This document shows, in pieces, positions 5,874 to 12,686 of a stretch of 14,805 nt of DNA. The stretch is taken from contig CAZMTB010000113.1 of NCBI GenBank assembly GCA_964569095.1, forward strand, positions 1 to 14,805. Reading direction: 5' to 3'. The translations under genes and the position numbers were made by a program. Every line of letters begins with the position of its first letter. The stretch's first letter is position 1. This DNA is from JALWSI01 sp964569095 [NCBI: uncultured Aquificales bacterium]. Its GTDB lineage: Bacteria > Thermosulfidibacterota > Thermosulfidibacteria > Thermosulfidibacterales. The notes below the pieces were generated by a model. That model saw only the letters and a list, made by a program, of their open reading frames with translations. It did not search any database and was not told where the DNA came from.

Positions 5874-7406
5874 TCAAGCAGCCGACTCCTCCGCTACCCT
5901 CTGCTTGTAGAGGAACTTGTTGACGGCATTCAGGTAAGCCCGTGCACTGGCCTCCAACACGTCTGTACTACTACCCCTGCCTATCATCACCACCCCGTTG
6001 AATTGCACCTTCACAGTGACCTCTCCCAAGGCATCCTTGCCCTTCGTAATGGCCCTGATCTGGTAAGATAGTAGCTTGCCCTGAACCCCCGTTATTCTCT
6101 CGATGGCCTTGTAAGTGGCATCCACAGGGCCATCTCCAATAGCGGAGTCTCTCAACACCTCGTCCCCCCTCCTGAGTCCCAAGGTAGCCGTTGGCAACAC
6201 CTGGTTACCGCTGCTCACGTGTATGTACTCCATCTCAAAGGAGCGGGGTATGGCCATAACCTCCTCCTCGGCCAGTATGATTAGATCCTCGTCAAACACC
6301 TCCTTCTTCCTGTCGGCCACCCTCTTGAACTTCTCAAAGACCCTGTTCAGGGTATCCTCGTCCAGCTGGAAACCGAGCTCTTCTAGTCTCTCCTTAAGCG
6401 CGTGTCTTCCAGAGTGCTTGCCCAACACAAGGCGGTTCACGGGAACCCCTACGGACTGTGGAGTCATGATCTCGTAGGTGAGAGGGTTAGCAAGCACCCC
6501 GTGCTGGTGAATCCCCGCTTCGTGGGCAAAAGCGTTCTTGCCCACTATGGCCTTGTTGGGCTGAACGTAAACCCCAGTGATACGGGATACCAGCTGGCTG
6601 GTACGATAGATCTCCTCTGTATTTATCCCTGTTTCAAGCCCAAAAAGATCGTGCCTGGTCTTGAGGGCCATAACTATCTCCTCCAAAGAGGCATTGCCTG
6701 CCCTCTCACCTATCCCGTTAATGGTGCACTCAACCTGTCTGGCCCCAGCCTCAACCGCGGCGATGGAGTTTGCCACTGCAAGCCCAAGGTCGTTGTGGCA
6801 GTGAACGCTGACCACCGCCTTGTCAATGTTGGGAACCCTCTCAAAGAGGCACCTTATGCGTTCCTTGTACTCAGATGGCATGGTGTAGCCAACGGTATCC
6901 GGTATGTTCACAGTGGTGGCCCCGGCTTTGATGACTGCCTCAATAACCCTGCAGAGAAAGTCGAGATCTGACCTGGTGGCGTCTTCTGCAGAGAACTCCA
7001 CGTCGTCGGTAAACCGACGGGCAAACCTTACAGCGTTAACCGCAGCCTCCAAAACCGCCTGGGGCTCCATCTGCAGCTTGTACTTCATGTGGATCTCAGA
7101 GGTGGCAATGAAGGTGTGAATACGGGGCTGCTCGGCGTGTCTCAGGGCATCTGCCGCCCTCTCTATGTCCTTCTCGTTGGCACGGCACAACCCTGCCACT
7201 GTAACCCCCTCCACCTCTTGGGAGACCCTCTTAACGGACTCGTAGTCCCCGGGAGAGGCAATGGGAAACCCTGCCTCAATCACATCCACTCCCAGCTTGG
7301 CAAGCTGCTTTGCGAGAATCAGCTTCTCCTCGATGTTCATGCTGAATCCCGGTGCCTGCTCACCATCCCTCAAGGTGGTGTCAAATATCTTCACCCGCTC
7401 TCCCAT
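5874..7406 (-). CDS. leuA: 2-Isopropylmalate synthase LeuA
   Basis: LeuA condenses acetyl-CoA with 2-ketoisovalerate, the first committed step of leucine synthesis. The 510-aa product has the signature [12 protein letters not shown] (from residue 9), the metal-binding HCHNDLG (His202, His204) and [10 protein letters not shown] (about 231-240). It also has GKHSGRHA and a C-terminal LeuA dimer domain that ends near [17 protein letters not shown] sequence; that domain carries leucine feedback inhibition in the family. I place the start at ATG 7406, 9 bases after AAAGGAGG on the minus strand. The frame stays open to 7460, but that extension runs through the attenuator terminator and lacks family sequence. 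No leuBCD genes are adjacent: downstream is a terminator, so leuA is a single-gene transcript behind its own attenuator. Confidence 0.96.
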   Translation of the reverse strand: MGERVKIFDTTLRDGEQAPGFSMNIEEKLILAKQLAKLGVDVIEAGFPIASPGDYESVKRVSQEVEGVTVAGLCRANEKDIERAADALRHAEQPRIHTFIATSEIHMKYKLQMEPQAVLEAAVNAVRFARRFTDDVEFSAEDATRSDLDFLCRVIEAVIKAGATTVNIPDTVGYTMPSEYKERIRCLFERVPNIDKAVVSVHCHNDLGLAVANSIAAVEAGARQVECTINGIGERAGNASLEEIVMALKTRHDLFGLETGINTEEIYRTSQLVSRITGVYVQPNKAIVGKNAFAHEAGIHQHGVLANPLTYEIMTPQSVGVPVNRLVLGKHSGRHALKERLEELGFQLDEDTLNRVFEKFKRVADRKKEVFDEDLIILAEEEVMAIPRSFEMEYIHVSSGNQVLPTATLGLRRGDEVLRDSAIGDGPVDATYKAIERITGVQGKLLSYQIRAITKGKDALGEVTVKVQFNGVVMIGRGSSTDVLEASARAYLNAVNKFLYKQRVAEESAA

Positions 7407-7439
7407 AACCAACATCCTCCTTTCCAAAACTGGAGCCAC

Positions 7440-7472
7440 AAAAAAAGGGCCGAGGTTCAACCAACGGCCCTT
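7440..7472 (-). terminator. leuA attenuator terminator
   Basis: On the minus strand AAGGGCCG (7472-7465) pairs with CGGCCCTT (7452-7445) around a 12-base loop and is followed at once by a run of T (down to 7440). This intrinsic terminator sits 34 bases before the leuA start codon, so most transcripts would stop before leuA unless an alternative pairing forms. Confidence 0.88.
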
Positions 7473-7483
7473 CCAAAAATTAG

Positions 7484-7566
7484 AAGGGCCACAGAGGAAC
7501 CGGCCCTCTGTGGCCCTTTGGGTCTATCAAGCTACCTGCTCAACAAACCCTCCCGGGACCACAGAA
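7484..7566 (-). promoter_or_regulatory. leuA attenuator: protector hairpin and competing antiterminator segments
   Basis: On the minus strand, segment 2 AAGGGCCACAGAGG (7518-7505) and segment 3 CCTCTGTGGCCCTT (7497-7484) form a perfect 14-bp hairpin. The end of segment 3, GGCCCTT, is also perfectly complementary to AAGGGCC of the terminator, making a 7-bp antiterminator. Segment 1, CTGTGGTCC (7564-7556), lies inside the leader-peptide gene and can pair with GGGCCACAG of segment 2 (9 bp, one G-T). If the ribosome stalls on Leu codons, 1:2 and then 3:4 form and leuA is transcribed. If it reaches the leader stop, segment 1 is covered, 2:3 forms and the terminator folds. Confidence 0.8.
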
Positions 7567-7608
7567 GGCCCCAAGCAGGGTAAGCTGCAGCAGGCATAGC
7601 TGGCTCAC
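7540..7608 (-). CDS. leuL: Leucine leader peptide (attenuation)
   Basis: The short reading frame encodes [22 protein letters not shown] from GTG 7608, 22 aa, with six Leu codons (CTA, CTG, CTG, CTT, CTG, CTT) within nine residues. It lies between the leuA promoter and the attenuator hairpins. A good SD, GAGAGGAG (7623-7616), precedes the GTG by 7 bases. An in-frame ATG at 7629 would add MSERRSF, but the predicted transcription start falls almost on it, so I prefer the GTG. The peptide probably has no function beyond sensing charged tRNA-Leu. Confidence 0.82.
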   Translation of the reverse strand: MSQLCLLQLTLLGAFCGPGRVC

Positions 7609-7636
7609 AAAAGATCTCCTCTCACTCATGGTGCTC

Positions 7637-7665
7637 CAATTAGACCGCATCGCAGGCGGTGTCAA
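7637..7665 (-). promoter_or_regulatory. leuL-leuA promoter
   Basis: On the minus strand a perfect -35 TTGACA (7665-7660) is followed by TAATTG (7642-7637) after 17 bases, or TCTAAT (7644-7639) after 15. The start site would be near 7630, leaving a very short leader before the GTG start of the leader peptide. The spacer contains ACCGC and GCGGT in inverted orientation. Confidence 0.65.
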
Positions 7666-7678
7666 GACCTTATTGACA
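7660..7678. promoter_or_regulatory. Inverted repeat carrying back-to-back TTGACA boxes between leuL and cysE
   Basis: TGTCAA (7660-7665) and TTGACA (7673-7678) form a 6-bp inverted repeat with a 7-base spacer. The left arm is the leuL -35 box on the minus strand. The right arm would be a -35 for cysE on the plus strand, but only TAGGGG (7697-7702) lies at -10 distance, so the cysE promoter is unproven. It may be an operator or simply two facing -35 boxes. Confidence 0.4.
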
Positions 7679-7731
7679 AAGATAGAAAAAAAGGGGTAGG
7701 GGGCTTCCACCTTTTGAGAAGGAGGAGCCAG

Positions 7732-8409
7732 TTGGGAATAAAAGAGGATCTGCAAAACGCCTGGGAAACCGTTAGATCAGACTACAACGCCATATTCGAG
7801 AGGGACCCCGCAGCGAGGAGCAAGATCGAGGCAGTTCTCTGCTATCCCGGCTTTCACGCCATTCTCTTCCACAGAATCTCCCATTGGCTCTGGAATAAGA
7901 ACCTAAAACTGGTGGCCAGGATTCTCTCACACATAGCGAGGTTTCTCACGGGAATAGAGATTCACCCAGGAGCCAGGATAGGCAAGGGGGTCTTCATAGA
8001 CCACGGCATGGGAGTGGTGATCGGAGAGACCGCAGAAGTGGGAGACGGGGTAACCCTATACCACCAAGTGACCTTGGGGGGGGTGAGTCTGAAGAAGGAG
8101 AAGAGGCATCCCACCCTCGAAAAAGGCGTGGTAGTTGGGGCAGGGGCCAAGATATTGGGTCCCTTCGTGGTGGGAGAGGGAAGCAAGATTGGCTCCAACT
8201 CCGTGGTGGTGAAGCCGGTCCCTCCGGACTCAACAGTGGTTGGGGTACCTGGAAGAACCGTGAAGAAGAGAACCATAAGGGTGCAAGGGGTGGACTTGAA
8301 CCACCATCTCCTGCCGGATCCCGTGCTTGACGTGATCCACTCCCTCTCCGAGGAGATAGACGAACTCCGCAGAGAGATAGAGAACTTGAAAAAGGAGAAA
8401 GAGGAATGA
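7732..8409 (+). CDS. cysE: Serine O-acetyltransferase CysE
   Basis: CysE acetylates serine to O-acetylserine, the cysteine precursor. The 225-aa protein has the short N-terminal helical part ([24 protein letters not shown]), then the left-handed beta-helix with hexapeptide repeats. These run from IHPGARIG through [15 protein letters not shown], which holds the catalytic Asp/His (about 90-91), VTLGGV and [11 protein letters not shown]. It ends in a charged coiled-coil-like tail ([19 protein letters not shown]). The start is TTG 7732, 6 bases after AAGGAGG (7719-7725); the upstream TTG at 7714 would put that SD inside the gene. It is the short CysE class, lacking the longer N-terminal domain of the E. 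coli enzyme. The stop overlaps the next gene as ATGA, implying coupled translation. No cysK is visible. Confidence 0.94.
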   Translation: MGIKEDLQNAWETVRSDYNAIFERDPAARSKIEAVLCYPGFHAILFHRISHWLWNKNLKLVARILSHIARFLTGIEIHPGARIGKGVFIDHGMGVVIGETAEVGDGVTLYHQVTLGGVSLKKEKRHPTLEKGVVVGAGAKILGPFVVGEGSKIGSNSVVVKPVPPDSTVVGVPGRTVKKRTIRVQGVDLNHHLLPDPVLDVIHSLSEEIDELRREIENLKKEKEE

Positions 8410-8768
8410 CCGACGACATCCGCAACCTTGAGAAGATAAAGAAGATGTTGCTTGAAGAGAAAACGGAGATCCTGCAACGCATGGCCAAAAAACAGGGAGC
8501 CCACTTAGAACTGCTCGAAAGCCAGGCAAGGGGTGACCTTGCCGACCAGGCAGCTGCCCTGGAGCTTCAGAGAATCAAGAGCGCCCTATCCTCCTTGGAG
8601 AGGCAAAAGCTTCAGAACATAGACAACGCCCTGAAAAAGATAGAAGAAGGCACCTACGGAATATGTGCCGAGTGCGGGGAGCTGATAGATGAGAAGAGGT
8701 TGATGATCAAGCCCTTCGCCATCTACTGCGTCAAGTGCAGAGAGAAGAAGGAGAAGAGCGACCACTAA
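8406..8768 (+). CDS. dksA: DksA/TraR-family zinc-finger regulator
   Basis: DksA-family proteins enter the RNA polymerase secondary channel and, with ppGpp in many species, adjust transcription during starvation. The 120-aa product has a long N-terminal coiled coil with the tip motif D-x-x-D-x-A at residues 44-49 (DLADQA), which is required for activity in E. coli DksA. It also has a C-terminal four-Cys zinc finger: Cys87 and Cys90 (CAEC), Cys108 and Cys111 (CVKC). Having both the tip motif and all four cysteines favours a true DksA over a TraR-like or YocK-like relative. It starts at ATG 8406, overlapping the cysE stop by 4 bases. It ends only 4 bases from the convergent rluD gene with no terminator between them. 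Confidence 0.9.
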   Translation: MTDDIRNLEKIKKMLLEEKTEILQRMAKKQGAHLELLESQARGDLADQAAALELQRIKSALSSLERQKLQNIDNALKKIEEGTYGICAECGELIDEKRLMIKPFAIYCVKCREKKEKSDH

Positions 8769-8772
8769 TAAT

Positions 8773-9729
8773 CTACCCCTTCTCAACCCCTGGAGGTAGA
8801 GAGACTCCAAGAATACTGGCAAGTAGAACCAGATCCGAGGGGAGAGGAGCCGTTACTACCATCTCCTTGCCGAGCATGGGATGCTTAAACCCAAGCCTCC
8901 ACGAGTGGAGAGCCGGGCGCTCGATTCCGAAACGTTCCTCATCATCCCTTCGCCCGTACAAAGCATCACCCTCCACGGGATGACCTATGTAAGCCGCGTG
9001 AACCCGGATCTGATGGGTTCTTCCCGTCTCTATTTCCACCTCCAGCAAAGAGAAACCGTCCCCCTTCGAGATAACATGGAACCTGCTAATCGCCTCTCTC
9101 CCTCCCGCCACCACTCCCATCATGGTGCGGTGGCGGGGATTACGGGCGATGGGGGCAGAGACCACCTGGGTAAGGTGCTGGGGGACACCGTGTACCAAGG
9201 CGAGATACGTCTTCTTCACCCTTCTCTCAGAAAAGGCCTTGACGAGCATACGGTGGGCAGCCTCCTCCTTGGCAACCACCAAAACCCCAGATGTACCCTT
9301 GTCCAGCCTGTGAACTATACCAGGCCTCTCCCTTCCACCAATCACGGGTAACCTGCCGCAATAGGCGAGCAGGGCATTCACCAGCGTACCGTCCTGGTGT
9401 CCCTTTGAAGGGTGCACCACCATACCTGCTGGCTTGTTGACCACGAGGAGGTAAGAATCCTCGTAAAGCACCTCAAACGCTATGTGCTGGGGAACCAAGG
9501 CAACAGACTGGGGCCTCGACATAGAAAAACTGATCCTGTCCCCTGCCTTCAACAACACCCCGCCTTTCCTTGCTACCTCGCCATTGAGAAAGACACGACC
9601 CTCTTTTATCAGCTTGGTTGCCACGCTTCTTGTGTCAATACCATTAGCATAACGGCTAAGAAAAACGTCCAGTCTCATCCCCTGGCGATCGGCGGGAATA
9701 ACGAAGGTCTCCTCTCTTTCGGGGCTCAT
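8773..9729 (-). CDS. rluD: RluA-family 23S rRNA pseudouridine synthase (RluD-like)
   Basis: These enzymes convert uridines of 23S rRNA (RluD: helix 69) to pseudouridine. The 318-aa protein has an N-terminal S4 RNA-binding domain (about residues 16-75: RLDVFLSRY ... SVATKLIKEGRVFLNG). The catalytic domain contains the hallmark HRLDKGTSG (140-148, catalytic Asp143), the substrate-loop region VVNKPAGMVVHP and the late motif ETGRTHQIRVHAAYIGHPVEGD. The size and the S4 domain fit RluD or RluC better than RluA. Its ATG (9729) overlaps the stop of the upstream transglycosylase gene as ATGA and has no good SD of its own, so it probably depends on coupled translation. The target nucleotide cannot be told from sequence alone. 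Confidence 0.92.
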   Translation of the reverse strand: MSPEREETFVIPADRQGMRLDVFLSRYANGIDTRSVATKLIKEGRVFLNGEVARKGGVLLKAGDRISFSMSRPQSVALVPQHIAFEVLYEDSYLLVVNKPAGMVVHPSKGHQDGTLVNALLAYCGRLPVIGGRERPGIVHRLDKGTSGVLVVAKEEAAHRMLVKAFSERRVKKTYLALVHGVPQHLTQVVSAPIARNPRHRTMMGVVAGGREAISRFHVISKGDGFSLLEVEIETGRTHQIRVHAAYIGHPVEGDALYGRRDDEERFGIERPALHSWRLGFKHPMLGKEMVVTAPLPSDLVLLASILGVSLPPGVEKG

Positions 9730-10430
9730 TGTGGAAGGTTGGTGTAGAGCACAGAGCCGTCAGAGAGAACCACCCTGCGCACCCCTCTCCTCCTCTTCTT
9801 GGCGGATACCGGTTGTTGAGATGCCTCCTTGGTGGAGTGCCCCTTCACCTTCCTGGTAGGATACCGTTGGAGCACCTTGGCAATGTACCTTTTGGTGGCG
9901 GCGTAGGGAGGAACTCCCCCGTAGTTGCTAACCGTGGTGGGCCCGGCATTGTAAGCCGCAAGGGCCAGCTTCAGGTCGTTGTTGTACCTCCCAAGAAGGT
10001 GCTTCAGATACCTCGTTCCTGCCTTCACATTCTCGTAGGGATCCCAGGGATTCGAAACGCCGTAGATCGCCGCGGTCTGGGGCATCAGCTGCATCAATCC
10101 CATAGCACCGCTGGATGACACCGCCATAGGATCGAAGTCCGACTCTACTGCCACCACCGCCCTGACGAGATCCGGATCCACGCTCTCCTCTCTGGCCACC
10201 CTTTCGATCACCTCGTCGATCTGGGGAGGAACTTCTTTCCCACGTGGTGCTCTCAGTATCCTCCCCCTCTTGGCCTTAGGACCCTTGCAGCTCACAAACC
10301 AAAGGGTACCGCTGGAATCCACCCACTTGCATATCCTGGCCACAGCCGCCTCGGCAGAAAATAGCGAAAAGACCAGCAAGGGCAAAAGAAACACCCACCA
10401 GGGTCTTCCTCTGCCAGCGGTCTGCACCAT
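9726..10430 (-). CDS. Periplasmic lytic transglycosylase (SLT domain)
   Basis: SLT enzymes cleave the MurNAc-GlcNAc bond of peptidoglycan without water, leaving 1,6-anhydro-MurNAc. The 234-aa product starts with a signal peptide (WWVFLLPLLVFSLFSAEAAVA). A short Cys-containing region (CKWVDSSGTLWFVSC) follows, like the DUF4124-type modules often attached to such enzymes. The SLT domain spans about residues 70-185: catalytic Glu96 in VVAVESDF, then GAMGLMQLMPQTA, NPWDPYENVKAGTRYLKHLL and LALAAYNAGP. The C-terminus VLSDGSVLYTNLPQ looks like another such module strand. I chose ATG 10430, with GAGGAGGAG just upstream and 2 bases after the ftsY stop. A GTG at 10436 overlaps the ftsY stop but sits on top of the SD. 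Confidence 0.9.
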   Translation of the reverse strand: MVQTAGRGRPWWVFLLPLLVFSLFSAEAAVARICKWVDSSGTLWFVSCKGPKAKRGRILRAPRGKEVPPQIDEVIERVAREESVDPDLVRAVVAVESDFDPMAVSSSGAMGLMQLMPQTAAIYGVSNPWDPYENVKAGTRYLKHLLGRYNNDLKLALAAYNAGPTTVSNYGGVPPYAATKRYIAKVLQRYPTRKVKGHSTKEASQQPVSAKKRRRGVRRVVLSDGSVLYTNLPQ

Positions 10431-10432
10431 TC

Positions 10433-12622
10433 TCACTCCTCCTCAAAGATGGCATCAACAAAGCTCTCCGCCTGGAAGGGTTGAAGATCTTCCAACCCTT
10501 CCCCCACCCCAATGAAGAAGATGGGCAGAGAGAGCTCGTTTGCAATAGCAAGAACAATGCCTCCCTTCGCCGTGCCATCCAGCTTCGTAAGAACGATTCC
10601 ACTCACCCTCACGGATTCAGAGAATATTCTGGCCTGGGAGAGGGCATTTTGGCCCGTGGTGGCATCCAGAACAAGCAGGGTGGAGTGAGGCGCTCCGGGG
10701 ATCTCCTTCTCCACCACCCTCTCCACCTTCTTCAGCTCCTCCATCAGGTTGACCTTGGTGTGAAGTCTGCCGGCGGTATCCAAAATCACCACGTCCTTCT
10801 TCCTCGAAACCCCCGCCTTCGCGGCATCGTATGCAACCCCTGAGGGATCAGAACCGTGGAGCTGGCTTATGGTATCTATTCCCAGCCGTTTGCCCCACTC
10901 CTCAAGCTGTTGCGATCCCGCAGCTCTAAAGGTGTCCCCTGCGGCAAGCAAGACCGAGTATCCATCCTTCTTCAGCTTATTTGCCAGCTTAGCAATGGTT
11001 GTTGTTTTTCCAGTGCCGTTAACCCCCACAACCGAGATAAAGAACGGCCTTTGAGACCCCACCTGGAAAGGCTGCTCTGCCCTCTTCAGCATTGCCACCA
11101 TCTCGTTGCGAATCAGATGCATTATGCCCTTCGTGCCTTTCACGTCTCCCCTCTCCCTCGCCTTTGCAATCACGGAGAGAAGTCGTTGGGTGGTAGGAAC
11201 ACCCACATCTGCCTCCAACAGTATCTCCTCTATCCTCTCCTCTATCTCCTGGGGAGGCGCATCTTCCAGCTCTTCCAGTTGAGACTCAATCCGCTCTCCC
11301 ATGCACTTCCGGCTCTTGGAGAGACCCTCCTTCAAGCGCTTAAAAAGAGAGGTTTCCCCCTTGGCCCGGTTAAACTCCTCAACCAGTCTCTTCTTATCCT
11401 CCTCTGCGAGCTCACTCGCCTTAACCACCTTCTTGGCTACACCAACCAGCTCTTTAACCACCCCTTTGGCATCGGCTATGGAAGACAAGGCCTTCACATG
11501 CTCCAAGGCCTCATCAAACCTACCCGACTCAATCAGCATCCTCGCAGCCTCCTCGTGCCACTCGAGGGGCTCCACTCCTCCGGGAGGTTCTCGCCCTGCA
11601 TCTTGAAGGTGCTCCAAGGCCTCATCCTTCCTACCAAGACCGTACAGGATGCGAGCACATAGGTGGTGAGCAACCCTTATGAAGACCTCGTCTCCAGACT
11701 CAAACACCCCCTCCAGAACCCTCAAGGCCTCGTCTGGATCCTCCTCCATGAACGACTTCGCCTTCGCAATAGCAGCCGTATCTCCGCCCATCAAGGAGAG
11801 GCACTCAAGAGACTCTGTGGTCTTACCCTCCTCCTCCAGCCTCTTTGCGAGCCTCGCAAGCAACCTCTCCCCAAATTGGGCATCCGTCTTTTTAACCGTC
11901 TCCCAAGCCTCTCCCCCCTTACCCGCCTCAAGGAGATACCCCACTATCCTGGGAAGAAGGGCAGGGTCAGGTCTCAGGTTGTAGGCCCGTTGCAGGCTTG
12001 AGGCAGCTCGCCCCCAATCCTCCCTCTGGGCATAGATGCCGGAAAGCAACTGAAGGGCCTCGTGCTGAATCTCTTTATGGCGAGACTTCAAGGCGTTCTC
12101 AAGAAAGCCCTTGGCAGCGGTGGCGTTACCCTTCTCCAAATAGATCCTGCCCAGAAGGAGTGCTACCCTGTCCTGTGGTTCCATATTGGCCAGATGCCCC
12201 AAGGCACCAGAAAGGTCGCCTTTAAGGTATAGCGTTTCGGCCAGCTTCAAAAGCAAGGCTGGGGCAAGGGGATGGTCGGAACTCTCCTCCAGAATCCCCC
12301 TCAGTCTCTCCTCCTCTCCCTCTTCTCCCAGGGCAATAAGTATCCTCTTCCAGAGCCCCTCCTCACCCTCGTCTCCAACCGCTTCCAAGGCCTCAAGCAC
12401 CTTCTCCTTCTCACCTTCCCTGTGGGCTAGAAGTGCCTCAAGCACCCCTTTATAGCTCTTGTTCTTCTCTTTCTTTATCAGATCCACCACATCACCTCTT
12501 CTACCCTCCTCCAGGTAGATCCACCCCAAAACGAAGAGGGGACGAGGCATCCCCTTTCTCTTCTTCAGCTCCTTCTCCCACCTCTTCCTGTCCTTCTTGA
12601 AACCCTTAAGCGATATACCCAT
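10433..12622 (-). CDS. ftsY: FtsY (SRP receptor GTPase) fused to a large N-terminal TPR-like region
   Basis: FtsY docks ribosome-SRP complexes at the inner membrane for cotranslational insertion. The C-terminal 300 residues are a full FtsY NG domain: N-domain helices from about 425 (SLFKRLKEGLSKSRK), G1 GVNGTGKTTT (533-542), DTFRAAGSQQLEEW (563-576), DTAGRLH (615-621), TKLDGTAKGG (679-688) and the closing IGVGEGLEDLQPF. Residues 1-420 are unusual: repeated helix pairs of the TPR kind, for example LLLKLAETLYLKGDLSGALG, LLLGRIYLEKGNATAAKGFL and LLSGIYAQREDWGRAASSLQ. These replace the usual acidic A domain and bring the length to 729 aa against about 300-500. The frame is unbroken. It starts at ATG 12622, 7 bases after AAAGGAG. 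It heads an operon with the transglycosylase and rluD. Confidence 0.93.
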   Translation of the reverse strand: MGISLKGFKKDRKRWEKELKKRKGMPRPLFVLGWIYLEEGRRGDVVDLIKKEKNKSYKGVLEALLAHREGEKEKVLEALEAVGDEGEEGLWKRILIALGEEGEEERLRGILEESSDHPLAPALLLKLAETLYLKGDLSGALGHLANMEPQDRVALLLGRIYLEKGNATAAKGFLENALKSRHKEIQHEALQLLSGIYAQREDWGRAASSLQRAYNLRPDPALLPRIVGYLLEAGKGGEAWETVKKTDAQFGERLLARLAKRLEEEGKTTESLECLSLMGGDTAAIAKAKSFMEEDPDEALRVLEGVFESGDEVFIRVAHHLCARILYGLGRKDEALEHLQDAGREPPGGVEPLEWHEEAARMLIESGRFDEALEHVKALSSIADAKGVVKELVGVAKKVVKASELAEEDKKRLVEEFNRAKGETSLFKRLKEGLSKSRKCMGERIESQLEELEDAPPQEIEERIEEILLEADVGVPTTQRLLSVIAKARERGDVKGTKGIMHLIRNEMVAMLKRAEQPFQVGSQRPFFISVVGVNGTGKTTTIAKLANKLKKDGYSVLLAAGDTFRAAGSQQLEEWGKRLGIDTISQLHGSDPSGVAYDAAKAGVSRKKDVVILDTAGRLHTKVNLMEELKKVERVVEKEIPGAPHSTLLVLDATTGQNALSQARIFSESVRVSGIVLTKLDGTAKGGIVLAIANELSLPIFFIGVGEGLEDLQPFQAESFVDAIFEEE

Positions 12623-12686
12623 GACAACACTCCTTTCCCTCGGCGCCCGTTGACACCCAACAGAATGTTACAGTAGAGGCCCTTCC
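12623..12686. promoter_or_regulatory. Divergent intergenic region between ftsY and trmB
   Basis: These 64 bases must hold start signals for both genes. A perfect TTGACA (12650-12655) points toward trmB, but only weak -10 candidates follow (TACAGT with a 13-base spacer, TAGAGG with 18). On the minus strand I see the ftsY SD but no convincing promoter. Confidence 0.3.

Noticed and set aside
6402-6971. 189-codon open frame antisense to leuA, and a further one at 7089-7583
   Set aside because: Both lie opposite conserved leuA sequence (the second also spans the attenuator), with no motif or SD.
7407-7460. N-terminal extension of leuA to 7460
   Set aside because: It runs through the attenuator terminator, lacks family sequence, and ATG 7406 has a strong SD at good spacing.
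7407-7665. T-box riboswitch upstream of leuA
   Set aside because: No T-box consensus or specifier stem was seen, whereas a Leu-rich leader peptide with competing hairpins explains the region.
7714-7731. cysE start at TTG 7714
   Set aside because: It would place the AAGGAGG ribosome-binding site inside the coding region; TTG 7732 is spaced correctly from it.
10856-11662. 268-codon open frame antisense to ftsY
   Set aside because: No family resemblance and low-complexity Leu/Arg/Pro content; it is a shadow of the ftsY coding frame.
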